This document shows, piece by piece, positions 12,294 through 22,870 of a stretch of 64,000 nt of DNA. Origin of the DNA: Saccharum officinarum. Its lineage: Eukaryota > Streptophyta > Magnoliopsida > Poales > Poaceae. The stretch covers positions 75,096,353-75,160,352 of the forward strand of contig CM036201.1 of assembly GCA_020631735.1 (NCBI GenBank). The letters are read 5' to 3'. How positions within the stretch are numbered: position 1 is the first letter of the stretch; each line of letters starts with the position of its first letter. The translations under genes were made by a program, and so were the position numbers. The notes below the pieces were generated by a model, which had not been told where the DNA came from, ran no database searches, and saw only the letters and a list, made by a program, of their open reading frames with translations.

Positions 12294-13273
12294 CTACTCC
12301 TCGGGGCCGTCGTCGAGGTCGGAGGCGTCACCATCGCTACCATCAGTAGCGGCGTCGTCGTCGACGTCCATCTGGGCGACGTCCGGAGGAGCATACGGGC
12401 CCATCCCGTTGTAGAGGGCATGAAACTCTTCATGCAAGTTGGCATTATACCCTTCTAGCTCCTCGACCCTCTGCCTCAGAAGGTCCCTCTCGTTCCAGGC
12501 TTAATTCCTTTCCTGCACTAGCTGTCCCATCATGCGGTCTGCATTTTCTGTTGGCCTGAGTCAACGTCTGCACCCGCTGCATAGCACTCTCACCTCTCTC
12601 GAGAGTCCGGTCTCGCTGCAAGCTCATGTCGGCCAACTGCTCTTGCAAGCTAGCTATAGCACGTGCTTGCTTCTTCTTTTTTCTGCTTCCTTGCTTCAAG
12701 CCGGTCATCACCACGCAGACCAGTCAAGGTCCAATAGGTACTCTCAAGACCCTGGTATGCTCTGATGGCTGCATACATGGCACTCATTGTGTGGTTGTCG
12801 CTAGCCCGTCCTTCACTTAGGCCTCTAACCAGGGCACTTCCTTGCGGTTGCACCCAAATGACATCACGAGGATCATCTCTCGGGAAAGTACCGGCCAAAG
12901 CTGCTGCCAACTCATTAGGAAACCTGCTCATTATATCTCGGATGACGCGAAAGGCTGCGCCCTCTGCACCCTCAACTGGAGTGCGTCCTTCAAACTCCAA
13001 ATGCCAACCATCCCATTCTGGCGCATCACCAAGAGCAGGGACGGTGATTTCTACTACCGCAAGTCCATCCTCAGCTAACTGGCTCTCACTCTAGGAGTAC
13101 ACCGGCTCTTGACCCTCTGGATACCCCACATCATGGAACACTCTCCAAAGCAAGGTGGGCATGCCAAACTCACTTAGAAAAGTGTCCATGCTGCGGCGCT
13201 CCCGCGGGGCCATTTGGTGACGGGGTGCTCTTCCGCCAGTGGACTTACGGGCAGTCTGCTTCGTGCGGGCCAT
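12294..13273 (-). pseudogene. Extra ORF upstream of gag: histone H3-tail mimic with coiled coil and acidic tail
   Basis: Lies between the leader and gag of the nested gypsy element. From the ATG at 13273 (preceded by GTGCTACAG) the first 20 residues are MARTKQTARKSTGGRAPRHQ. After Met removal this is the H3 tail with R2, T3, K4, R8, K9 and S10 kept, K14 changed to Arg and K18 to His. The H3 likeness then stops: MAPRERRSMD and a body with WDGWHLEFEGRTPVEGAEGA and SRFPNELAAALAGTFP follow, with no histone fold. Next come a Lys/Glu-rich segment and a likely coiled coil (RKKKKQARAIASLQEQLADM onward), then an acidic end (DVAQMDVDDDAATDGSDGDA). It ends at TAG 12294-12296, about 325 residues. This copy is decayed: TAG at 13091-13093, frameshifts near 12690 and 12545, TAA near 12501. 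I recognise no family for the body. The mimic role is inference; the match is seen directly. Confidence 0.8.
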
Positions 13274-13528
13274 CTGTAGCACAAGTTTTAAATTACCCGA
13301 TGAGAACATATTTTAAGTTGATGTTACTTTTATCAAACTGGGATAATCCTTTTATAAGGGGAGGAATGCATGTTATGAATGAAATGCACAGGCAATATGA
13401 TGCATGCGCGAGTCTAACGTTCTCACAATCTTAGAAAATAAAGACATCTAACGATGAATTTGGTGGCATACAAACGATCTCTTATATACGTAACTAATTC
13501 GATCTACACGATAAACGCTGTTATGTAC

Positions 13529-13800
13529 CTGCAAAAAATTTATTTCAGCCCATTCCCCATGAATGCATGAAAGCAGTAAATCTACCTACACGCTCTACAC
13601 GAATCCCCAGATGCGTGTACAACGGTAGTAACTACCCAAACACATCGTCCTATTGACGGCATCGCCTCAACGGACGGAACACCCACACATGCGATACTTT
13701 CATAAAAATATGTGTAAAACATGTAATTATTCTAGTATCATATAAGCACTCTCCCTAGATCGACGGTGTATCCGATCCTGCTCTCACAGCTCACACTTAC
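13529..13800 (-). promoter_or_regulatory. Candidate leader intron of the gypsy element
   Basis: The minus strand has GTAAGTGTGAG at 13800 and TTTTTTGCAG ending at 13529, 272 nt apart, upstream of both ORFs. The LARD-like element has the same pair at 26428 (GTAAGTGTGAG) and 26169 (TTTTCTGCAG). Conservation between two diverged elements suggests a real leader intron; splicing is not shown. Confidence 0.4.
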
Positions 13801-14045
13801 CAAAGCGTAGAGGTAACTGATCCATACATTACCACTCAATTAAGTGACACTCATACAATAGCACGCCGTATGAGCAACGAAAGAGAAATATGGTGCAAGA
13901 ACCCCAACTTAGTACTTAAATAGCCACCTAGAGTCCTTAACTGGGCATACAGGATATGACCACTGGCACACCTTTAGTTTTAAAACCACACTTTTTAAAC
14001 AGAATTTTGTTTTAAATACACTTATAAACAGTAATCACGCTAAAC

Positions 14046-14062
14046 CATGCTCCGATGCCAGC
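14046..14062 (-). other. Primer-binding site of the nested gypsy element
   Basis: The minus strand reads GCTGGCATCGGAGCATGG immediately after the LTR end GGTTCTGTTACA, a tRNA-Met-type primer site. Confidence 0.75.
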
Positions 14063-17000
14063 TGTAACAGAACCGCCTAATTATACGAGATTAAGTAGGA
14101 AAATCATCCAACGGGAGGACAATTTAACAAACTTAAGCCCGTATAACCCGGTAGTCCGTGAAATCTCGATGGATTTCAAACCATTTCACATAACAACCAA
14201 GATCGTACTAAGTTTAGCGGTCACCATCATAAGTTACATAAATGTTCGCGGCATAAAATACATCGGAGTTTAAACATAGTTATTACAAACCAGGTTCGAA
14301 TAAAAGTAGTGGAAGCGGTAGTTCAAATCACGCACACACACAACATTTTGAAATAAAGTGCCAGCTTGTGATCATCTTCAACAAAAGCATCAGACGAGAA
14401 GTAGCGAATGACCATTGCCCATGGTCCTAAGCTTCGCCCATCGCAGGATAGAGACAGTTGATACAGTAGCCGTAATACATCTGCCCATCTGCAACAAGTG
14501 GGAACAAAGCCCTGAGTACGAGAAGGTACTCAGCTAGACTTACCCGTCATAAACCAGAAATAAAAGACACCAAGGAATCATGATAGGCCTTCTGGTGGGA
14601 TAGCTGACTCATTTGCAAGAAAAGCGTTTTTAACTTAACAATTCCTTTCCAAAAGCATGCAGTAATTAACTCTTTATTACCCTGTCAACTATGTTTGCAC
14701 TGGTGCTAGAATAACATGTAATTAAGCAAGTAAGGATTACCATTGATCATTAACAATAGTTATCATGTCATCTTCCACATAACTTTCCAAGTGATTCATC
14801 AATATTACTACGATGAAGTAGCTCAAGTCAAGTGTTCACTATCCAGTGAACGATGGCGATTCGAATCGATTATTAACCAGCTGGTAATTTATTCCTCACA
14901 CAAACCTCACTCACCCGCTAAAGTGAGGTGTTGGTCACCGAGTCAACCATTCAGGTAAAGTCACGAGCTTGCCAGGAACCACTTGTACCCGGGGGCCGCC
15001 CGACTGCTCTTTGGCCTTATCATCGCGCCCCCGTATCCTGCCACTACTGCTCTGGTACAGTGCGTTGCGGGCAATTCACTCGGCCCGAATAATCTCCCAG
15101 TTTCACGGTCGGAAGGTACTTTATCCGGCCAGCTAAATGTGAGGCATGCGTTCAACATGACCCGAGGTCCAACAACGGTCGGTCCTTAATCGACACAGAC
15201 GGAAAACACTACAGTTCGAAACCCTGCAAGTTTCCGCCCGGTCTCAAATTTATTTCGACACTTAGTTATACCATGATTTCATAGTCATCCAAGCAGATCC
15301 AGGTAACCACCTATAGCTCGTAGGTGACAAGAAATCACCTACCTTCTACCGATCTAAGCCAGCTAAGCATTGACTCGACTGTGGATACCAGGGTAACAAG
15401 GATATAGTATAACAAAGGTAAGCAAGGTATAATGCAGCAACGTTCGCAAACAACTCCTAAACGTAATGCATCAAATTAAGTAAAGTTAATAATAAATTAT
15501 TTTGCAAACCGGAAGAGAAATGCTTCGGGGCTTGCCTCTCTCAAAAGAGTTCGGACGGTGGTCGGGGCACTCTGGGAGATCTTCACCGACCTCCTCTTCG
15601 GCTTCGGTCACCTCCTGCTGCTGCATCTTGAGCTGCTCCTCTAGCTCCTCGGGTATGATGACTGGGTTCTCGGTTTGCGATCCTATATGATGCAATGCGT
15701 GTAAGTGATTATGCAACGTGCATCGAAGGAGATGAATGCAATGGATATGTTGAAATGCAAGGTAGTCAACATCATCCAAGAAACTATATACTACAAGCAC
15801 ATGTCATCTACTGCATTCTCTTCTACTACTAATATGTTAAGTTAACATATCTTATAAAATGCTTCAAAGATACACCAAAGCTTTACTAATTTCTTAATCA
15901 CACTTAAAGCAACACTTGCTTAAACCCTAAATAATAATAGGTTTGAATAGCAACATATATTTCTGATGCTCCTAAAAATCTAAGAAAATTATAGTAGCAT
16001 AATACTACCCTAAGCCGACTACCATAAAAATTTCATGGCATTTGGATAAGTAAACTATCCTATACAAAAATGACAAGCTATAGCATAAAAATGAGCATGA
16101 AATTACTTTGTACTATGAAAAGTGTCAAACAACAGAATTAATATTTTTCCTAGGTTCTTCATAGCATACTATGACTGTACAAAATTATCACATGCATGTT
16201 TTATACAAAGTTTGCTCTCTAGCAAAAATAACAAAAATCAGCCATTAAAGGTACTTGAACTACTCCTCCAAAGTTTTCCACAGCACATGCATGAAACATA
16301 TTTTTCTTAGGAAGTACATGACACAAGAAGATTAACAAACTTGGGAATCATATTTTTCTGAAGCCTATAGATTTTTCTACACATTTTTCAAGTTATCAGC
16401 AATATTCATGATTAAATAAAGTTCTACAGAAAAGTATTTCAAATTTGACATGCAATATTTTTATATTGTAGATCTGGTTCCAATGAGTCCATAGAAATTT
16501 ATTTCATAATTTTTGGAGCACATTTAATCACCCAAACAATTACTAAAGCATTTTTATTTCTAATTAATAAAAGAAAAGAAAACTGGCATCCTCTTTTTGA
16601 AAACAGGCCGACACAGTACGGGGCAAACGGCCCGGCCTGCTCAGTCCGAGCGAAGGGAAGGGGAGGCGGCCTGGCTCGGGGCTCGGCCCACGGCCGCTCG
16701 CGCGAGGAGGCCGGGGGGGAGAAGCCGGAGGCGCCGGTGACCGCAATGTCGCGGCCGCGCGACGACCGGCCGGTGGCCATTGCCGACCATGCCCGGGTGC
16801 GGAAAAGCGAGCAACAGGTGCGCGGGGAGGAGGTGGACCCGTTTTCTGTGATAGAGAAGCAAGAGGGGTAGCGGGGAATCACTCCCGCGGGAGGCCACGC
16901 GCGCGGTGGCGCCATGGCCGCCGGCGGCGGATGCACGGAATCCGCACCTGCTTGGCTCGGGTGACGGCAACGAGGTGCGCACGGGGTGCCGGAGAAGGAG

Positions 17001-17372
17001 GCGAAGTTGGGTGTGCGAGAAGGCGAGCTATGGCGGCTCACCGTCGGCCAATTTGGCCGGCGGGTGCGGCGGTGGCGGTGCTCGCGCGGCACGAAGCGGA
17101 GGAAGGCCGAGGCAGAGAAATTCCGAGAGGGAGGGTGGATGCGGAGTGAGGCGACTTAGAAGAGCGAGGCGCGCGCTGGCGGGGGCCACCGATGGCCAGC
17201 TATCGACGGCGAGCGGCGCATGGCTGACACGCGGCAAACGCGTTCTGTCGCGGCGGCCAGCGAGGCGCGGGGCGAGTGGGAGGAGGAGGCGGCCGAGTGG
17301 ACACGGGCCGAGCCGCCTGCGTTGCGCGGCCCGCGCCACCCCCGCGCAATGCCGGGCCGGGCCGCCTGCGTT
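14063..17372 (-). repeat. LTR of the nested gypsy element, truncated
   Basis: Ends GGTTCTGTTACA at 14063 on the minus strand, next to the primer site. Stretches resemble the outer LTR (GTTCAACATGAC, CGGTCCTTAA, GGGGCTTGCCT), so the two families are related. It becomes very GC-rich from about 16620 and breaks at 17372 inside that island; the LTR start is absent. Long frames in the GC-rich part are compositional. Confidence 0.75.
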
Positions 17373-18307
17373 GCCCCCGGGTACAAGTGGTTCCTGGCAA
17401 GCTCGCGACTTTACCTGAATGGTTGACTCGGTGACCAACACCTCACTTTAGCGGGTGAGTGAGATTTGTGTGAGGAATAAATTACCAGCTGGTTAATAAT
17501 CGATTCGAATCGCCATCGTTCACTGGATAGTGAACACTTGACTTGAGCTACTTCATCGTAGTAATATTGATGAATCACTTGGAAAGTTATGTGGAAGATG
17601 ACATGATAACTATTGTTAATGATCAATGGTAATCCTTACTTGCTTAATTACATGTTATTCTAGCACCAGTGCAAACATAGTTGACAGGGTAATAAAGAGT
17701 TAATTACTGCATGCTTTTGGAAAGGAATTGTTAAGTTAAAAACGCTTTTCTTGCAAATGAGTCAGCTATCCCACCAGAAGGCCTATCATGATTCCTTGGT
17801 GTCTTTTATTTCTGGTTTATGACGGGTAAGTCTAGCTGAGTACCTTCTCATACTCACGGCTTTGTTCCCACTTGTTGCAGATGGGCAGATGTATTACGGC
17901 TACTGTATCAACTGCCTCTATCCTGCGATGGGCGAAGCTTAGGACCATGGGCAATGGTCATTCGCTACTTCTCGTCTGATGCTTTTACTGGAGATGATCA
18001 CAAGCTGGCACTTTATTTCAAAATGTTGTGTGTGTGCGTGATTTGAACTACCGCTTTCGCTACTTTTATTCGAACCTGGTTTTGTAATAACTATGTTTAA
18101 ACTCCGATGTATTTTATGCCATGAACATTTATGTAACTTATGATGGTGACCGCTAAACTTAGTACGATCTTGGCTGTTATGTGAAATGGTTTGAAATCCG
18201 TCGAGATTTCACGGACTACCGGGTTATACGGGCTTAAGTTTGTTAAATTGTCCTCCCGTTGGATGATTTTCCTACTTAATCTCGTATAATTGGGCGGTTC
18301 TGTTACA
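17373..18307 (+). repeat. Inverted copy of the LTR end (right arm)
   Basis: 935 bp that is the near-perfect reverse complement of 14063-14996, with only scattered substitutions seen. It ends TTCTGTTACA at the right border of the nested element, before the ACGCC duplication. The spacer between the arms is 14997-17372. Confidence 0.85.
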
Positions 18308-18312
18308 ACGCC

Positions 18313-21300
18313 AATGTCCCCAAGCACAATGTTTCTATCCTCCAAGATGCGACCTACCAGTCGATTCTCGGCCTGAACTGTATTACTCGGATTCGCGGTC
18401 GGAACGGCTTATTCGGCCAACTAAGTGTTAGACTGCGTTCAACATGACTCAAGGACGTACAGCGGATCGGTCCTTAAACGACTCAGACGGGGATAGATTT
18501 ACACTCAAGACCTCCATGCCTTGTTGCTTCACTATTGTCATCCCGCCCGATCTTATTTCATTTTATTAACACTTGGTTCCATTCCACGATAGCACATATA
18601 GCCAACCGTGCCATATATGAATATCCCTATATCTCGCAGGTGACAGGAAATCACCTGACTTCTACCGCTTAAAGCAGGGCTAAGCATCTACTCGATCGTA
18701 ATCTATGTAGGATTCAAGGATTCATATATCTGGACAAGAAATGATATAATGCAGCAAGGTTTTTAACCAACTCCTACCACTTAATGCAACAATACTTATA
18801 ACATATATAGAATTAATTGCTTTGAAGGTAGGAGGCTTATAATGCTCCGGGGCTTGCCTGGGATCCGACTTAAGTCAGAGTTTGTCAGAAGAACTCGCTT
18901 GGCGAGCATTTCCCTTCGGGATGGATCCACCAACTCCATCTTCGGGTTTGGCTTCACCTCCGGTCCTTCACGTGTTTCAGCTAGCGTACCTAAATGAGGT
19001 GCAATAATGCATATGTATGAATGCATAGAAGTGCAATAAACAAAGTAATCAAATAAGCATACCAAATTCACGTAAGCACCTAGAGCTAATTAATTTAATC
19101 CTCACTAAGGCATAACATAGAAGAGTACAAGCACATCAATCAAGGCACAAGTCTTATAAGATTACAGGGTACCAATCCTAGTATCAAGTAGTGACCCCAA
19201 CACACTTATGTAACTCAAACTATTCTTAACAGAAAAACTCAGAGTTGCAATCAGCATGAACAGTCCAGAAATCACATCATTCCAGAAGCTACACAATTCC
19301 AAATGACATGCAAAAGGATAATCTAGAAAGCTTACGAAATTGCCTACTATTCATTAAATATCCCCTAAGCCTAATTCCCAAGTTAAATAGGCCGAAAAGA
19401 TAAAACTACAGAATCTGGTCTGCTCCAAACAGAGAGCAACCAAATCTGGGACCTGACTTTAAACATCTATAACTCAAAAACTACTTAGTCAAATATCACC
19501 AAATTTTAACACAAGCTAGATACATGAATTATATACAACTTTGCTATAGACAATATGCTCAGAAAATATCATTAACATGGGGTAATTTACATTGCCCCCA
19601 GAACTGTCCAGAAACTAATAATCGCAAGAAATAATTATTAACATATGTTGCAAACATATAATTGGACAAAACCAACTTTATCAACATTTCATACATGACT
19701 AATGTATACCATAAAACATAGTGTCTAATGTTAGATAAATTATTTTCATACACGTCTTAACTTATCTTTAGATAATTAGGTGGAATTATGAACACATACA
19801 AAAAATGCTCAATAAATTCTACCAAAATTACAGTGTCCTACAAATGCTCCCAAAAGTCTACTGTCCAAATTTCAAGCCATTTGGACATGTATATCAACCT
19901 CTATGAAAAAGACAAATGACTAATACAATAAATCATGTGAGAGCAAGTTAAACCTAAAAGTCCATATTTTCTATGAACATATGGCCATAGTATGAATCAA
20001 CATGATAGAGAAACATCATACTAAGGTAATGAAACAACATTTTCCATTTTATCAATTATATATTATTTACAAGCTATTTATCAAGCCATAAACAAGTTAA
20101 ATCAATAACTTGATCATACAGTAAGCAATGACCATGAAATTTATACCATAGTACATTCATAGCATGGAAAGACTACCATAAAAATTTCACAACATTTGGA
20201 GCAACACAACTCAAGATATAAAAATGACAAGCAATATAATATGGATTTCCTTATTTATCAAGGTCAAATCAAAACCTTAAGAAAACAGTGAACAAATAGT
20301 GTGTTTGATATTTTTCCTAGCATGTACATGTTATCATAAAATTAACAAAATAAGAATCACTATTTTTGGAGTTCTAGAACTCAAGATATGGCTCTGGTCA
20401 AGTTTATAAGCATTTTCAGAGCATTTTTAAATCTTAAATAACGACATCAGAAAACATCTACAAACATATAACATTTTATGACTCTACTGCATAGATCTAT
20501 TCTCAAGGTTTTCAAAAAGTCCACATTTGCTATTTTTGGAATTACCTAGCAGGAGATATGAATTTTTGAAGACTTAACAAAATTCTGAAATTCAAAATCA
20601 GCATTACCTAACCCTAACTGCATTTGCTAGGCGTACCCGGTTGTTTACCCAACTCAGCCACTACTTAAACCGACACGTGGGCCCCACGGTCCGATCGGGC
20701 CCGCTTGTCAAACTCACACAGAGAGAGACAGAGAGAGGGGATCGCCTCCCTCCTCTGGACGCCGGAAAAACAGAGGAGTCACCGGACTTGCGGCTCTGGC
20801 CGGCAAGGGCGGCGCCGGCGGCGAGCGGCGGGGCTGTGATGATGTCCTGATCTGCACACATCCAAGGGAGGTAGTAGCTCCCCCGGAGACCCCTCATGGC
20901 GCCCTGGCCACGAGCGTCGGCGGCAAGGCACAATGGCGACAGGCGGTGGCGGTGCTCCGGTGACGAGAGACTTGAGGCGAGGAGCGCAGGATGTGTAGCG
21001 TGAGGTGAGGAAGGTGGTGCGCTGGTTCATTCGGGCAGAGGGAGGCCGGAGGCCAAGAATGGTGGTGGCGGCTCGGAGCTCGGCCATGGCGGCCATGGCG
21101 ACCCGGCTCAGGCAGCGGCACTCCCGCTGCGAGCAAGGCGTCCAAGGCGCGCGCATGGGAGGGAGAAGGGGTTGGCGAAGTTGTTGGCGCACGCAGCTGT
21201 GGCCGTGGTGGCTTGACGCGTCAGGGATGGCGGCGGCGGCGCGAGCTCTGCTTGCGGCGGTAATGGCGACAGCGGCCGCGTTCGCGCGAGGGGAAGCCAA

Positions 21301-22852
21301 GCGAAGCCAAGGAAGAGGCAGAGGGGGCGAGCAGAGAAATGGAGATGCTCGGGCATCCACCACCGAGGGCGCTGGGGGTGCGGGGCACGCGTCTAGGGAG
21401 TTGGGGCCGCGGCTCGAGCATGGCGGCCACGCACTGGGGCACGCGTCGGCCGTTGAGGCCATGGCGTGAACAGGTGGCGTGCAACCGAGTGACTCCGGTT
21501 GGGCGGGTTTTTGGGCCTCCTACAAGCTGAATTAGACTTTGGGCCAAGAACCAAAGTTGTTGTCCACGTAACCCTCTACAATTTTTGTTTAAATTGCAAG
21601 GTCATTAGTGTTCTGGTTTAGGAGATAATTAGCATCTAAGTTGGCAATGTCAACACATTACTAACCAATAAGGAAACTAAATTTTGCTGATCAAAATGAG
21701 GTCAAACTTAAGCCAACTTTTTGCATGATCTACTACACCACATACACTCCAACTTTTGTTTTGGGACCATGTTAAGTTATTTAACAACATTTCGAGAACG
21801 CGGCATGTCAACATGTCAAGGCCAAGTAGTGATAAAACGACTTTTTGCTGTTTTGGAAGCTCTTATTGAAGGTCCAACTAAGCTCCATTTGGAGTGACAT
21901 TTGATCCATTGTTTCCATCATGAAAAGTACTACAACTCATATTAAGGAACCTAATTGAGCTACCATATGAAATTGGAAGATAAAATGTCACGAACATGTT
22001 GACTTGATGCTGCCGATTAGGGACTTAGAATATGCTAAGTGTTGGGAAACAACCCTAAATTTGACTTGTGGGCCCTTTTTGAGCATGTTCCACATATTTT
22101 CATGACTTGACTCTTAAACAAAGTTTGTTCCTTATAAAATTCTCTACAACTTTGTAAAAGAGTGCATAGTCATGCAAAGCTTCTAGGTCACACTTTTGAA
22201 ATGGTCAAACAAAAGGGTTCTAGGGTCCATACATGGTCAACCATCACTTAGAAGCACATTTAGCCAACATGATCAACATGAAAATTGTTCCATTAAGTGT
22301 CCCAAGTGTAGTTAAGGTTTTTTAGAGGCCAAACATACCCACCATGCATAGGTTGCACAAAAGTGTAGGCCTCACATGCCTTGAAACATCGAATTCAAGT
22401 GAAATGCTATAGTTGTTTCATGTGGTTGTTTCAAGATACATGCTACTCATGTTCCACTAGGGTGTTCCACATGTGTCCAAGCTATGTTGCACATGTTGCA
22501 TTTGTATGTTGCATAAACACTAGTTCCCATGGGATGTAAGGCAGGTTTTAGTTATAATCCAAACAAGCATATAACTTATCATTTCATGTGACTTTTTGAT
22601 TCCAAACTTCATGAAACTTTTCCAGGGATCAATATAGATAGGTACTAAGGTGAGACACATGAAGGTATTGCAATAACACCATCCAAGCATATATCTTTGA
22701 AAATGGCCTATATGTAAAGCAATGGTGCAACATCCAACTTTAGGTTAGGCTCATCTCCATAGGTTGACCTTGACATTGTTATCTCCACTGAATCTGTCAT
22801 GTTTGAGCTCAAACCCACTGCTTAATGAGTGACAAACACCTGGGGTGTTACA
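18313..22852 (-). repeat. 3' LTR of the LARD-like element, larger part
   Basis: Continues the LTR segment 6899-7886 after the nested insertion and matches 27777-32313 closely throughout. It has the same GC-rich island (about 20640-21500) and the terminal GGGGTGTTACA at 22852. Confidence 0.85.
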
Positions 22853-22870
22853 GCCCTCCCCCCTTAAAAG
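22853..22870 (-). other. Polypurine tract of the LARD-like element
   Basis: The minus strand reads TTTTAAGGGGGGAGGGC directly before the TG of the 3' LTR, the position where plus-strand DNA synthesis is primed. Confidence 0.75.

Larger units (their letters stand above)
7887..18307 (-). mobile_element. Nested Ty3/gypsy retrotransposon, rearranged
   Basis: Flanked by ACGCC at 7882-7886 and 18308-18312. Coding parts lie on the minus strand in the order leader, extra ORF, gag, protease, RT, RNase H, integrase. The normal left (3') LTR is essentially missing: integrase coding runs to within about 20 bp of the end, which reads TGTAACGTCCC. On the right, the LTR next to the primer site (14063 onward) is truncated near 17372 and joined to an inverted copy of its own terminal 935 bp, whose end forms the right border. 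It therefore cannot replicate, although both borders show target duplication. Confidence 0.8.

Noticed and set aside
13091..13309. A genuine histone H3 gene or H3 pseudogene
   Set aside because: Only about 20 residues match. No alpha-N helix or histone fold follows, and the ORF sits in the coding strand between primer site and gag of a gypsy element.
16499..17441. ORFs of 60-197 codons in the GC-rich end of the nested LTR
   Set aside because: Same reason: overlapping frames on both strands, Arg/Pro/Ala-rich, no recognisable motif.
20641..21547. Long overlapping ORFs of 100-227 codons on both strands (and at 30104-31015)
   Set aside because: They occur in both LTR copies inside a GC-rich island, overlap in several frames and show no domain; compositional artefacts.
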